NCBI RefSeq assembly: GCF_003950315.1
Contig: NZ_NGJT01000003.1
Span: 106,531-170,530 of the forward strand
DNA: 64,000 nucleotides
Direction: 5' to 3'
Source: Vagococcus bubulae
Lineage (GTDB): Bacteria > Bacillota > Bacilli > Lactobacillales > Vagococcaceae
Below the pieces are notes generated by a model. That model saw only the letters and a list, made by a program, of their open reading frames with translations, did no database searches and had not been told where the DNA came from. A program made the position numbers and the translations under genes. Every line of letters begins with the position of its first letter. Position 1 is the first letter of the stretch. Positions 1 to 8,102 of this stretch are shown here, piece after piece.

Positions 1-853
1 TTAAATTAAAATTTAATAGTTGATTCACACCTTGAACTTCTGTTTGAAAGTCTTGGTCTTCTATATTTAAAAATCCTTTCATCCGATAAATTGATTCTTG
101 ATAAGTCATCATTAACCAAGATAGCCAATTATGTAATGAACTTTCTTTGATACTGCCTTTTCCTTCTATAATGAGTGACTCAAATTCATGATGATGGTGG
201 TGATGTTCATCATGAATTGTATCAATTGACTGACTAAATAACTGATTGTTTAATACTAGTTCAGCCAATTTCTCATTTGTCATAGTTAATGAAAATAGAT
301 GACTATCAGCTAATGGATTTACTTCTGCCATTTGTTTTTTTATTTGCTCAATACTTTCTGAATTAGCCACCCCTTTTTCAGAAATTAATAGTCTATCTGA
401 CATCATAATTTGTTTCATTGCTTCATGATGAGAGAGATTAACTTCAATATTTTCTGCATCAATTACCCCTATCACACTATCTAAATAGAAATAAGGTTGT
501 AGACTAGGAGTGGCGACAATCGTTTGAATAATCGGTTGAGGATCTGATATCCCACTGGTTTCTATGATGACTTGTTTTATCGGATATCCTTGCTTTACAA
601 ACACATCTAATGTCGCTGTTAATGCATTTAACAAATCTCCTCTCAAACTACAACAAATACAACCACCATTCATTTGAACGATATTTTCTTTTGAATGAAT
701 AAGTAGCTCATGATCAATTCCTGCTTCACCAAACTCATTTTCAATAATAATAACTTCATTTGGTAACAGTCCACTACCCTTTATCACTTGATTGATTAGC
801 GTTGTTTTTCCTGAACCTAAAAAGCCAGAAATAATTGTTATTGGTATCCCCAT
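1..853 (-). CDS. COG0523 (CobW/YciC/ZagA-like) metal-chaperone GTPase, 3' end outside window
   Basis: G3E-family GTPase of the COG0523 group, thought to deliver or allocate metal, usually zinc under starvation. The ATG is at 853 and the reading frame is open to base 1, so about 284 residues are seen and the C-terminus is cut by the window edge. Visible motifs are a P-loop near the N-terminus (GFLGSGKTT), the family metal motif GGCICCSLRGD (CxCC) at about residue 65, and a histidine-rich stretch (HDEHHHHHH) in the middle. It is the last visible gene of a Zur-box operon with adcA and zinc-free ribosomal proteins, which supports a zinc role as for Bacillus YciC/ZagA. Family assignment is firm; metal specificity is inferred from context. 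Confidence 0.92.
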   Translation of the reverse strand, partial: MGIPITIISGFLGSGKTTLINQVIKGSGLLPNEVIIIENEFGEAGIDHELLIHSKENIVQMNGGCICCSLRGDLLNALTATLDVFVKQGYPIKQVIIETSGISDPQPIIQTIVATPSLQPYFYLDSVIGVIDAENIEVNLSHHEAMKQIMMSDRLLISEKGVANSESIEQIKKQMAEVNPLADSHLFSLTMTNEKLAELVLNNQLFSQSIDTIHDEHHHHHHEFESLIIEGKGSIKESSLHNWLSWLMMTYQESIYRMKGFLNIEDQDFQTEVQGVNQLLNFNL

Positions 854-859
854 AAAATT

Positions 860-1240
860 CTACCTCTCTGATAAGTATTCGGTAATTTGTAGTATATCAT
901 CATACCCCATTTTTTCCGACTGAATATCTTTTATCAATGTTTCTTTGAAAGAATGGCTAATTTCCCAAAACCCATCAATCAAGTGAAAATTGCGTTTATC
1001 ATAAGATTTAAAGATTGGATAAAGAGCTAAAAAATCGTCAAATGATAACTGTTCTTTTTCATAAAAGTCCTTCACCCAACCTTTTTCTAGTGCTTCTTTT
1101 GTGGGAAATCCCTGTTCATCAATCACACCTGCTTCAATCATGGACTGATACATGAGTACCTTATCTTCTAATACAATTTTATTATCTGAAAAATGATAAG
1201 ATAAACTCTCTTCAACAAGTGGTGGATAAATTATATTCAT
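860..1240 (-). CDS. Unknown 126-residue protein in the zinc-starvation operon
   Basis: I do not recognise this protein. It is a soluble, acidic 126-residue polypeptide without signal peptide, membrane segment or cysteine, so it is not an obvious zinc-cluster protein; it has a few histidines and many aromatic residues. The ATG at 1240 sits just after the rpmF2 stop with an AGGAGG-like site inside the gap, and its stop lies 6 bases before the GTPase start. This packing places it in one transcript with adcA, rpmG2, rpsN2, rpmF2 and the COG0523 GTPase. By context it may be an accessory factor in zinc sparing or metal delivery; that is inference only. Confidence 0.8.
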   Translation of the reverse strand: MNIIYPPLVEESLSYHFSDNKIVLEDKVLMYQSMIEAGVIDEQGFPTKEALEKGWVKDFYEKEQLSFDDFLALYPIFKSYDKRNFHLIDGFWEISHSFKETLIKDIQSEKMGYDDILQITEYLSER

Positions 1241-1252
1241 CTGACAGTCCTC

Positions 1253-1420
1253 CTAACCAATAACTTTCCTTCCTTTATAATACCCATCAGGTGAAATATA
1301 ATGGCTTCTTTTGTACTCTCCCAATATAGAATCGTAGGATACTGAGGAAGATGATAATTTTTTATGAGTTCGTCTTGCATGTTTTGCTGATTTTGATGTT
1401 TTTCGTTTAGGTACTGCCAT
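1253..1420 (-). CDS. rpmF: Ribosomal protein L32, zinc-independent paralogue
   Basis: A 55-residue protein beginning MAVPKRKTSKSAKHARRT, the hallmark N-terminus of bacterial L32. The zinc-binding form carries two CxxC-type cysteine pairs in the second half; this copy has no cysteine at all (the region reads SILGEYKRSHYISPDGYYKG). It is therefore a C-minus paralogue expected to replace zinc L32 on the ribosome during zinc starvation. It lies between rpsN2 and the unknown 126-residue gene, with a GGAGGAG ribosome binding site upstream. A longer overlapping reading frame over 1237-1548 is in another phase and is not the gene. The assignment is strong. Confidence 0.93.
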   Translation of the reverse strand: MAVPKRKTSKSAKHARRTHKKLSSSSVSYDSILGEYKRSHYISPDGYYKGRKVIG

Positions 1421-1441
1421 TGTCTACTCCTCCTTACTTTC

Positions 1442-1711
1442 TTACCAACTGGCTTTTTTAACGCCTGGTAGTTGGCCTTTATGTGCCAATTCTCTAAAAT
1501 GAATCCGCGATAAACCAAATTGACGCATATATCCTCTTGGACGACCATCTATCTCATCTCTTAGCTTAAGACGATTAGGATTAGCATTTTTAGGGAGTTG
1601 TCGCAATCCCTCATAATCTTTATTCGCTTTTAATTCTTTTCTAAGCTCCGCATACTCTGCAACTAATTGCTTTTGTTTAGTGTATTTTGCTATTTTTGAT
1701 TTTTTTGCCAA
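1442..1711 (-). CDS. rpsN: Ribosomal protein S14, zinc-independent paralogue
   Basis: An 89-residue S14 protein of the long, cysteine-free class ([13 protein letters not shown] start; [13 protein letters not shown] and ending GVKKASW). The short zinc-binding S14 of Firmicutes is 61 residues with CxxC...CxxC; none of these cysteines occur here. Such long S14 paralogues are classically Zur-regulated and substitute for the zinc form under zinc limitation. The gene sits between rpmG2 and rpmF2 in the same operon. The GGAGAC ribosome binding site fits the ATG at 1711. The zinc-sparing role is established for the family; regulation here is inferred from the upstream Zur-type box. Confidence 0.95.
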   Translation of the reverse strand: MAKKSKIAKYTKQKQLVAEYAELRKELKANKDYEGLRQLPKNANPNRLKLRDEIDGRPRGYMRQFGLSRIHFRELAHKGQLPGVKKASW

Positions 1712-1724
1712 TTAACTCGTCTCC

Positions 1725-1877
1725 TTATTTTTTCATTTCTCTAAATATTACATGTTTTCTCAATTTAGGGGAATATTTTTTTAATTCTAATCTATCCGGC
1801 GTATTCCGTTTGTTTTTACTAGTTAGATAAAGTCTTTCTTTTGTTTCCGCACATTCTAAAATAATTGGTGTCCTCAT
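1725..1877 (-). CDS. rpmG: Ribosomal protein L33, zinc-independent paralogue
   Basis: A 50-residue L33 protein ([17 protein letters not shown] start, [15 protein letters not shown] core). The zinc form has CxxC twice; here the first pair is reduced to a single Cys (ECAETK) and the second is replaced (KYSPKLRK), so the zinc ribbon is lost. The ATG at 1877 is chosen over an upstream in-frame codon at 1958 because AAGGAAG lies just before it and the product has the canonical L33 length. It lies 14 bp downstream of adcA and is the first of three consecutive zinc-free ribosomal protein genes. Confidence 0.93.
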   Translation of the reverse strand: MRTPIILECAETKERLYLTSKNKRNTPDRLELKKYSPKLRKHVIFREMKK

Positions 1878-1891
1878 GTGTATCTTCCTTT

Positions 1892-3403
1892 CTAATGAGC
1901 CATCATCTCTTGTGCCACTTGTTTTCCTGTTAATTCTTTTGGATAATAAGTTGGCCAATTTTCTAATTCTTTATATAACGCTTCTTGACTGTCATTACCA
2001 AAATATAAATGGAAATGAGCTGATTTAGTATCTGTTATCTCATGATCACTAAACTGTACATACTTAAATGCGCCTTGACTCGGGTCAATAGCTTCAAAGC
2101 AATATCTGACACCTCGATTGCCTTTTTCATAAGTCAATATTTTATAACCAACATATTTATACTCAGAGCTCATTTTTTTACCATTTTCATTAATAAAAGT
2201 CATCGTTGAGTCTGTTATATCAATCTCTTTTATATCTGTTTTATAACCTAATTCATAATAGGCTTTATATTCTTGCGCTGATTTATCTTGTTTGATTTTA
2301 GCTTTATAATCAAATACTTGATCTAGAGTGCCATCTTTTAATAACGGATAAACAGATTGCCATTCTCCACTCCAATTGCTCAAAGGACGTTTTTCAATCT
2401 GGTTATCGTCAAAATATCCTGCTTGGACTGTTTTTTCAGATTCACTTACTGCAATATTTTTTGATGATGTACCAGTTGTTTTACTCAAAGATTCTAGGTT
2501 TTTCTCCATAACAGTGACATAATTTTCACCATTTTCAATCTCTTTTTTACTTAGCCCCTCTAAAGGGTTTAATACCAATAATTCCACACCTGTTTCTTTG
2601 GCCAATGTTTTAGCAATCGCGTCTGTTGCATTAGATTCAAAATAAATATATTTAATATCATTGTCTTTAACAAATTTATTTAATTCTACCAATCTTGCTG
2701 GAGATGGCTCCTCTTCAGGTGATAGTCCAGATATCGGAACTTGCTTTAAACCATACTCTAACGCTAAATAACCAAAAGCAGCATGTTGTGTGACAAAACT
2801 TTTTTGCTTAGCATCCGTTAACGTATTTTTATATGATGTATCTAATTGGGCTAACTTCTCCAAATAATTGGAAGCATTCGTTGTAAACACTTCTTTTTTA
2901 TTTGGGTATTGCTTAATTAATTGATCTCTAATCTCTTCAACTTCTTTCATCGCTAAACTTGGAGCTAACCAAACATGTGGGTCTAACTCATGGGAATGTC
3001 CTTCTTCAGAATGATCATGCTCCTCTTCTTCATTTCCAGGAAGCAATACCATATTCTCAGTTGCTTTAATTTCATGAACGCCACCCTCTTTTAATACGGA
3101 TTGAATAGACGGAACCCATGTTTCCATGTTTTCATTATTGTAAACAAACACATCACTATCTTGTATTTTTTTTAAGTCTTTTGCAGATGGTTCAAAATCA
3201 TGTGCTTCAACACCTGCTGATACAAGCATATCTACATCTCCTTCATCTCCTACAATTTCTTTTGTAAATTCATACATAGGATAAAATGTCGTCATGACTT
3301 TTAATTTATCAGCATTTTTTTCTGCTTTTTTTTCAGAAGAACACGCTCCTATTAACACACTAATCGCTATAAGTGATAATCCCCACAACCATTGCTTTTT
3401 CAT
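1892..3403 (-). CDS. adcA: Zinc ABC transporter substrate-binding lipoprotein, AdcA-ZinT fusion
   Basis: A 503-residue extracellular zinc-binding lipoprotein of the AdcABC importer. The signal peptide ends in a lipobox (LIGAC, about residue 21). Residues 30-310 form the cluster A-I solute-binding domain with its metal histidines: EAHDFEPS, a histidine-rich loop ([21 protein letters not shown]) and VTQHAAFGY. Residues 325-503 form a ZinT domain ([21 protein letters not shown] start; SAHFHLYFG metal site). This two-domain form is typical of streptococci and enterococci. No adcB or adcC lies beside it, so the permease and ATPase must be elsewhere. It is the first gene after the promoter and Zur-type box. 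Confidence 0.96.
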   Translation of the reverse strand: MKKQWLWGLSLIAISVLIGACSSEKKAEKNADKLKVMTTFYPMYEFTKEIVGDEGDVDMLVSAGVEAHDFEPSAKDLKKIQDSDVFVYNNENMETWVPSIQSVLKEGGVHEIKATENMVLLPGNEEEEHDHSEEGHSHELDPHVWLAPSLAMKEVEEIRDQLIKQYPNKKEVFTTNASNYLEKLAQLDTSYKNTLTDAKQKSFVTQHAAFGYLALEYGLKQVPISGLSPEEEPSPARLVELNKFVKDNDIKYIYFESNATDAIAKTLAKETGVELLVLNPLEGLSKKEIENGENYVTVMEKNLESLSKTTGTSSKNIAVSESEKTVQAGYFDDNQIEKRPLSNWSGEWQSVYPLLKDGTLDQVFDYKAKIKQDKSAQEYKAYYELGYKTDIKEIDITDSTMTFINENGKKMSSEYKYVGYKILTYEKGNRGVRYCFEAIDPSQGAFKYVQFSDHEITDTKSAHFHLYFGNDSQEALYKELENWPTYYPKELTGKQVAQEMMAH

Positions 3404-3433
3404 TTTAACTAATCTACCTCACTTTATTTTTTT

Positions 3434-3454
3434 AAATCGTAATAATTACGTTTT
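3434..3454 (-). promoter_or_regulatory. Zur-type operator palindrome upstream of adcA
   Basis: Near-perfect 21-bp palindrome centred on 3444: AAATCGTAAT-A-ATTACGTTTT, with one arm mismatch. It matches the known Firmicute Zur box (TCGTAATnATTACGA core) rather than the streptococcal AdcR motif (TTAACnnGTTAA). It lies about 30 bp upstream of adcA and just past the predicted transcription start, a position suited to repression. Regulator identity is inferred from the motif. Confidence 0.82.
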
Positions 3455-3464
3455 GTATTTTTGA

Positions 3465-3493
3465 ATGTTATCAAATATTTTTTTTATTGTCAA
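3465..3493 (-). promoter_or_regulatory. Predicted sigma-A promoter of the zinc operon
   Basis: On the minus strand a consensus TTGACA (-35, bases 3493-3488) is followed after 17 bp by TAACAT (-10, bases 3470-3465). The predicted start near 3458 falls next to the Zur-type palindrome. Confidence 0.6.
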
Positions 3494-3650
3494 CTAGATT
3501 TTTATCTTTTTAAAATATTCAGTAGTTGATTACATATCTGCAACAAAAAGAAAATGCTCTTTATTTACGATGATAAAAAATTATTTTCCTAAAAAATGTG
3601 ATTAACTTATTTTGAAAAAATAGATTTTTAGCGGATTTTTCAGCACCTTA

Positions 3651-3678
3651 TTGACACTACTCAAAAAAAGGTTATCCT
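3651..3678 (+). promoter_or_regulatory. Possible luxS promoter
   Basis: TTGACA at 3651-3656 followed after 16 bp by TATCCT at 3673-3678, about 50 bp upstream of luxS. The -10 is a weak match. An alternative TATAAT at 3706-3711 has a poorly spaced -35. Confidence 0.35.
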
Positions 3679-3729
3679 TGAATTACCCTCTAAAAACTAC
3701 TTTTTATAATAATGAAAGGAATGATATAA

Positions 3730-4203
3730 ATGGCAGAAGTAGAAAGTTTCACATTAGACCATAACAAGGTTATCGCACCATACGTTCGAGTAATTACAAC
3801 AGAAAATGGGAAAAAAGGAGATTCTATCACAAATTACGATTTACGATTTGTTCAGCCGAATAAAGGAGAAATGCCTACAGGTGCTATTCATACTTTAGAA
3901 CACTTATTAGCTGATTTATTAAGAGATCGATTAGATGGAATCATCGATATTTCACCATTCGGTTGTCGAACTGGCTTTCACTTAATTGTATGGGATAGCT
4001 ATCCTGCTGATGTTGTAGCAAAAGCTTTAAAAGAGACATTAACTCAAATTGTAGAAGAGATTTCTTGGGAAGATGTTCAAGGAACTGATGCTAAAAGTTG
4101 TGGAAACTATAAAGACCATTCATTGTTTTCTGCAAAAGAGTGGGCTAAGACTGTATTAGATCAAGGAATCAGTACAGATGCCTTTGAGCGTAAACCTGTT
4201 TAA
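3730..4203 (+). CDS. luxS: S-ribosylhomocysteine lyase LuxS
   Basis: A 157-residue cytoplasmic metalloenzyme that cleaves S-ribosylhomocysteine to homocysteine and the AI-2 precursor DPD, in the activated methyl cycle. The catalytic metal ligands are visible: HTLEH (HxxxH, about residues 54-58) and the cysteine in [11 protein letters not shown] (about residue 127). Other family blocks include CRTGFHL. The length is normal for the family. The ribosome binding site AAAGGAATG precedes the ATG. It is monocistronic, flanked by a promoter region and a strong terminator. There is no pfs or metabolic methionine gene next to it. Confidence 0.98.
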   Translation: MAEVESFTLDHNKVIAPYVRVITTENGKKGDSITNYDLRFVQPNKGEMPTGAIHTLEHLLADLLRDRLDGIIDISPFGCRTGFHLIVWDSYPADVVAKALKETLTQIVEEISWEDVQGTDAKSCGNYKDHSLFSAKEWAKTVLDQGISTDAFERKPV

Positions 4204-4215
4204 AATAGTCCTCTA

Positions 4216-4260
4216 TTAGATAACCTATCTCACTTTGGTAAGGTTATCTAATATTTTTTT
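4216..4260 (+). terminator. Rho-independent terminator after luxS
   Basis: Perfect 11-bp stem TTAGATAACCT / AGGTTATCTAA (4216-4226 with 4241-4251) followed by TATTTTTTT. Confidence 0.9.
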
Positions 4261-4424
4261 ATGACTATCATAGTAATAGATTCTTCATCTACAACCCAAT
4301 ACGATACAATAGGTAACATAAACAGAATGGTAATTGATGGCATTAGCATTAATGTACAAACATCATTTTAGATGTTTCCATATATTTTTATGACACAACA
4401 CCACCCTTAAAGACAATAAAAAAC

Positions 4425-4554
4425 GAGGCTGACCAAAAAGTAATTTTTTAAATAAAAATCATTCAACTAATAAAATAGAAATCCCATGAAAACAACGTTG
4501 TAATTAACGGATTTCATGGGATTTTTTCTATTTTAAGACTTTTGGGTCAGCCTC
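4425..4554. repeat. 130-bp interrupted palindrome between convergent genes
   Basis: Outer arms GAGGCTGACC (4425-4434) and GGTCAGCCTC (4545-4554) are perfect inverted repeats. A second inner pair (TAAAATAGAA...ATCCCATGAAA against TTTCATGGGAT...TCTATTTTA) covers 4471-4491 and 4511-4534. The whole unit can fold into one long hairpin with a poly-U tract on the minus strand, so it could end transcription of the FMN reductase gene. Its size and nested arms also resemble small non-autonomous palindromic repeats of enterococci. Only one copy is seen here. Confidence 0.7.
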
Positions 4555-4569
4555 TTCATTCCTCTTTAA

Positions 4570-5115
4570 TTAAGCAAATTTTGCTGCAAATTCACTAAAT
4601 TGTTTTCCTGCACTTGCTAAAAATTCTTTTGTTGAATCATTTGTTGGTTCTAGATTTTCATCAAATAATTGATCAGAATGGCCAATGTATAATTCTGGTT
4701 GTTGCATAGTTGGCATATCTAAAAATACTAATGACTGTCTTAAAATGTGATGTGCTAAGACACCTGATATGCCTGAAATTGATTGAGAAGCAACTAGAGC
4801 TGGTTTACCTGCCCATACATTTTGTCCCCATGGTCTTGAAGCTACATCTAATGCATTTTTTAATGCAGCTGAAATACTTCTATTATGTTCTGGAGTGACA
4901 AAAATAAACGCATCTTGAGCAGCAACTTCTTTTCTAAATCGTGTGTATTCAGCTGGTGAATCTTCATCTAAATCTTGATTATATAAAGGTAAATCACTAA
5001 TTTTAATGAACGTTACCTCTGCATCTTCAGGTAAACCTTTTACAATCGCTTTTGCAACTGCTTCTGAGTAAGAATTTTTTCTTGTTGAACCTACAATAAC
5101 ACCATATTTTTTCAT
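4570..5115 (-). CDS. NADPH-dependent FMN reductase family protein
   Basis: A 181-residue flavodoxin-fold oxidoreductase of the NADPH-dependent FMN reductase / azoreductase-like family. The N-terminal flavin phosphate-binding loop is GSTRKNSYSEAVA (residues 9-21). The family signature TPEHNRSISAALKNALD (about residues 94-110) and the following SRPWGQNVWAGKPA block are present. Such proteins reduce flavins, quinones or azo compounds in the cytoplasm; the substrate cannot be told from sequence. AAGGAGACG precedes the ATG. It is monocistronic, convergent with luxS, with the interrupted palindrome immediately downstream. Confidence 0.9.
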   Translation of the reverse strand: MKKYGVIVGSTRKNSYSEAVAKAIVKGLPEDAEVTFIKISDLPLYNQDLDEDSPAEYTRFRKEVAAQDAFIFVTPEHNRSISAALKNALDVASRPWGQNVWAGKPALVASQSISGISGVLAHHILRQSLVFLDMPTMQQPELYIGHSDQLFDENLEPTNDSTKEFLASAGKQFSEFAAKFA

Positions 5116-5298
5116 TATAATCGTCTCCTTGTTAGCTTACAATTTGTAAGTATATTTTATATTATTATAGTAACACCTCATTTTTTTTTACGCAATTATT
5201 TTGTCTCAACACAAAAAATAATATATCTTTTAATCATTTTAGTGTATTATATTACCTAAAGAAAAACATAATAAACAAAAGAAGAAAGGAATAAATTC

Positions 5299-6030
5299 AT
5301 GACGAAACAGGCACATATCCAATTAGAAAAAATAGATCATTTAACAAAAGCTATTATTGTGGGAGATCCTAAACGTGTGGCAATTATCGCCTCTTGTTTA
5401 GAAAACGTAGAAAATCTTAGCTCAAATAGAGGTTATATTTCAATTAAAGGAGACTACAAAGGAACTCCTATCTTAGTTATTTCTTCTGGTATTGGTGCAC
5501 CTTCTACAGCTATTGTGGTAGAAGAATTAATTAATATTGGCATAAATACTATTATTCGCGTTGGAAGTTGTGGCGCAATGCAACATCATATTCCCCTAGG
5601 AGAATTGATTATTCCAACAGGAGTTGTGCGAGATGAAGGACTAACTAAAAAATATGTTCCAAGTGATTTTCCTGCTATTGCAAATGAAACGTTATTAAGC
5701 TTAGCTCAACAGTTTGCTCCTAACGCTAATTTTGGTATTACTCGCTCACATGATGGCTTTTATATGGAAGATAACGCTAAAAATGAAGCCTTTTGGTCAC
5801 ACTTTGGTATTTTAGGAGCTGATATGGAAAGTAGTGCCCTCTATGTTTTAGCTAGTTTAAAAAATATTCGGGCATTATCTATTCTAAATAATGTCGTGTT
5901 ATATGAAGAAGACTTAAATGAAGGGGTTAATAACCTTGTAAATGAAGAAGAAATGGTAGCTCTTGGAGAATTACAATCAATCAAACTAGCCTTAAAAATT
6001 TTACATGAGGTGGATAATAAACATGTCTGA
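5299..6030 (+). CDS. Nucleoside phosphorylase (uridine/purine phosphorylase family)
   Basis: A 243-residue member of the PNP/UDP phosphorylase superfamily, which splits nucleosides with phosphate to free base and ribose-1-phosphate. Visible blocks are the N-terminal phosphate loop VGDPKRV, the central SSGIGAPSTAIVVEEL, the RVGSCG strand, and the ribose-binding GADMESSALY motif near residue 175. The pattern is closest to uridine phosphorylase-like members. It overlaps the PnuC-like gene by 8 bp, and a CodA-like amidohydrolase follows, so a role in nucleoside or base salvage is likely. Exact base preference is uncertain. Confidence 0.88.
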   Translation: MTKQAHIQLEKIDHLTKAIIVGDPKRVAIIASCLENVENLSSNRGYISIKGDYKGTPILVISSGIGAPSTAIVVEELINIGINTIIRVGSCGAMQHHIPLGELIIPTGVVRDEGLTKKYVPSDFPAIANETLLSLAQQFAPNANFGITRSHDGFYMEDNAKNEAFWSHFGILGADMESSALYVLASLKNIRALSILNNVVLYEEDLNEGVNNLVNEEEMVALGELQSIKLALKILHEVDNKHV

Positions 6031-6724
6031 AAAAAAACAGTCTTGGTTAGTCAATCAACTTTTCGTTGGTTGGAAACCTTTTGAAATCAAATATGTGTCT
6101 GTACTATTGGCACTTCAAGTTATTGTATTCTTACTCTCACCGGATTCAGTGATTGGCATGATTAGTGGCGTTGCAGGTGTCATTTGTTTAGTTTACGGGA
6201 TGAAAGGGAGAAAGATTACTTTCTTCTTTGGGATTATTCAATGTCTGGCTATGACTTATATTGCTTGGCAAAGTCATGCTTATGGATCATTTGTGATGAA
6301 TATTATTTATGTCATTTCTCAACCCATCGGCTGGTTTTTATGGGGAAATGATGAAGCTGTCCATCAATTTAAACCAAAGACGAAACAATTACTATTTATT
6401 GGTAGTATTATCGCTTGGTTAATTGGTTGGTTAGTGATTGGAAATTTTGGTGGTCAACTGCCATATATTGATAGTGCCAATCTTGTGATTTCCCTCATCG
6501 CCCAAACCCTTTATATTTTTAAATACAAAGAAAACTGGTCATTATGGATTTTTGTCAATATTGCCAATGTATTTTACTGGACCTTGTTAGCTTTTAATTC
6601 ATGGACAGGAAAATCTGATATTGGTTCTTTGGGAATTTATCTGTCACAAATTGCCTTACAAGTTGCACTTTTATTTAATAGTATTTACGCTAATAAAGTT
6701 TGGAATGACTATGAAACAGATTAA
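6023..6724 (+). CDS. PnuC-like nicotinamide riboside / nucleoside transporter
   Basis: A membrane protein of 233 residues with about seven to eight hydrophobic segments, matching the PnuC family of vitamin-precursor transporters (related to SWEET carriers). The motif QPIGWFLWGNDEA resembles the family's W-rich substrate region, and a C-terminal NVFYWTLLAFNSW helix repeats it. I take the ATG at 6023, preceded by GAGGTGG, rather than 6005. It overlaps the phosphorylase stop by 8 bp, so they are translationally coupled. Coupling with a nucleoside phosphorylase suggests a nucleoside substrate, possibly not nicotinamide riboside; that is inference. Confidence 0.88.
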   Translation: MSEKKQSWLVNQLFVGWKPFEIKYVSVLLALQVIVFLLSPDSVIGMISGVAGVICLVYGMKGRKITFFFGIIQCLAMTYIAWQSHAYGSFVMNIIYVISQPIGWFLWGNDEAVHQFKPKTKQLLFIGSIIAWLIGWLVIGNFGGQLPYIDSANLVISLIAQTLYIFKYKENWSLWIFVNIANVFYWTLLAFNSWTGKSDIGSLGIYLSQIALQVALLFNSIYANKVWNDYETD

Positions 6725-6733
6725 TTCTATACT

Positions 6734-6772
6734 ATACACCTAACTCAAGTATATGATTTAGGTGTATTTTTA
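6734..6772 (+). terminator. Terminator after the pnuC-like gene
   Basis: Stem ATACACCTAA / TTAGGTGTAT followed by a run of T. The following amidohydrolase may therefore use its own promoter. Confidence 0.8.
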
Positions 6773-6856
6773 ATGGGCATTTATTTAGTCTTTTTATAAA
6801 AAATAGTGTACGTTTAAATAGAAAAGAGTTTCACTAATAACTAGAGGAGTGATTTT

Positions 6857-8062
6857 ATGAATTATTGGTTAACCAATGTGCTAATTGAAACAAATTTTAT
6901 CAAAGAAAAAGACTGGGTAAAAGGAACACAAACAGAATTATCTGCTATTCACATTATAGATGGCAAAATTGTCGATATTATCCCCCAACAAGAGATGACT
7001 TTAGAAAATGAAAATAGTATGGATGCCAATCATCAATTACTTCTTCCTGGACTGGTTGAAAAACACTGTCATCTTGATAAAAGTAAGTTAGGAACTCCTT
7101 GGACTCCTGTGACTCCAGCAAAAAATCTTGTCGAACGTTTTGAAACAGAAATTCCTATTTTAGATAATTTAAACAAATCCATTAGTGAACGTGCTAATAA
7201 TTTATATCAACTTGAAGTGGCAAATGGTGTCACCTCGTTTCGTTCACATATTGATATTGAGCCCGCCACTGAACTTCGTTACTTTGATGCTATTGTTAAG
7301 TTAAGAAATCAAGTTAATACCCCTATTGACATCGTAGCTTTTCCACAACATGGATTACTTAGATCAAACAGTAGTCAGCTAATTGAAGAAGCACTAAAAA
7401 AGGGAGCTAATTTCGTTGGTGGTGTGGATCCTTATTCACTAGATGGAGACTACAAAGCGTCATTAGCGGAGACATTTCGTTTGGCTACCACCTATCACGT
7501 TGGCATTGACATTCATGTTCATGATAGACAAGAGGCAGGAAAAAGCACCATTAAGGAAATCATTCGATTAACAAAAAAATATCATATGCAAGATAACGTA
7601 TTTATCAGCCATGCATTTGGTTTAAATGATTTTGTTGGGGAAGAAAGAAAACAGGTCTTTACAGAGCTTGCTGAACAGGGTGTACATATTGTAACCAGTG
7701 TGCCAATTACCCCAAATACTATCCCACCGATTATGGAATTACTGTCATATGGCGTAAAAGTTCATTTAGGTTGTGATAATATTTATGATTGTTGGTCTCC
7801 TTATGGTGATGGCTCACTTCAAGAAAAAATGGCACGCTTAGGCGAGTTATTCAATATAAAAAATCAAGAGGACTTAACACAACTCTTAGGATTAATGACA
7901 GATGGGATTACAACGTTAGATGAACATGGTCAACTTGTTTGGCCTAACGTCAATGATGATGCGACTTATCTACTCACTACTGCGAATTCTTCTGCTGAAT
8001 TTGTGGCTAGAAAATCACCTATCACCGCTAGTTTTTATAAGGGAATACCTATAAAAGAATAG
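6857..8062 (+). CDS. CodA-like amidohydrolase (cytosine deaminase family)
   Basis: A 401-residue metal-dependent amidohydrolase of the cytosine deaminase clade. Metal and catalytic positions visible are HCHLDKS (about residue 72), the HVHDRQEAG block (about residue 220), ISHAFGLND (about residue 250) and CDNIYDCWSPYGDG (about residue 308), each lining up with metal- or substrate-binding blocks of E. coli CodA. The product likely deaminates a pyrimidine or related heterocycle in the cytoplasm, which fits the neighbouring nucleoside phosphorylase and transporter. Substrate is uncertain because this clade has diversified. The ribosome binding site is AGAGGAGTG before the ATG. Confidence 0.85.
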   Translation: MNYWLTNVLIETNFIKEKDWVKGTQTELSAIHIIDGKIVDIIPQQEMTLENENSMDANHQLLLPGLVEKHCHLDKSKLGTPWTPVTPAKNLVERFETEIPILDNLNKSISERANNLYQLEVANGVTSFRSHIDIEPATELRYFDAIVKLRNQVNTPIDIVAFPQHGLLRSNSSQLIEEALKKGANFVGGVDPYSLDGDYKASLAETFRLATTYHVGIDIHVHDRQEAGKSTIKEIIRLTKKYHMQDNVFISHAFGLNDFVGEERKQVFTELAEQGVHIVTSVPITPNTIPPIMELLSYGVKVHLGCDNIYDCWSPYGDGSLQEKMARLGELFNIKNQEDLTQLLGLMTDGITTLDEHGQLVWPNVNDDATYLLTTANSSAEFVARKSPITASFYKGIPIKE

Positions 8063-8065
8063 CAT

Positions 8066-8102
8066 AAAAGAGCTGAAAACAGTGATTGTTTTCAGCTCTT
8101 TT
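8066..8102. terminator. Bidirectional terminator between amidohydrolase and GT8 gene
   Basis: Perfect 15-bp stem AAAAGAGCTGAAAAC / GTTTTCAGCTCTTTT with a 7-base loop and T runs on both strands. It touches the stop codon of the convergent glycosyltransferase gene. Confidence 0.93.

Noticed and set aside
1237..1548. 103-residue open frame on the minus strand
   Set aside because: It runs over the rpmF2 gene and part of rpsN2 in another phase; the L32 N-terminus in the alternative frame is diagnostic.
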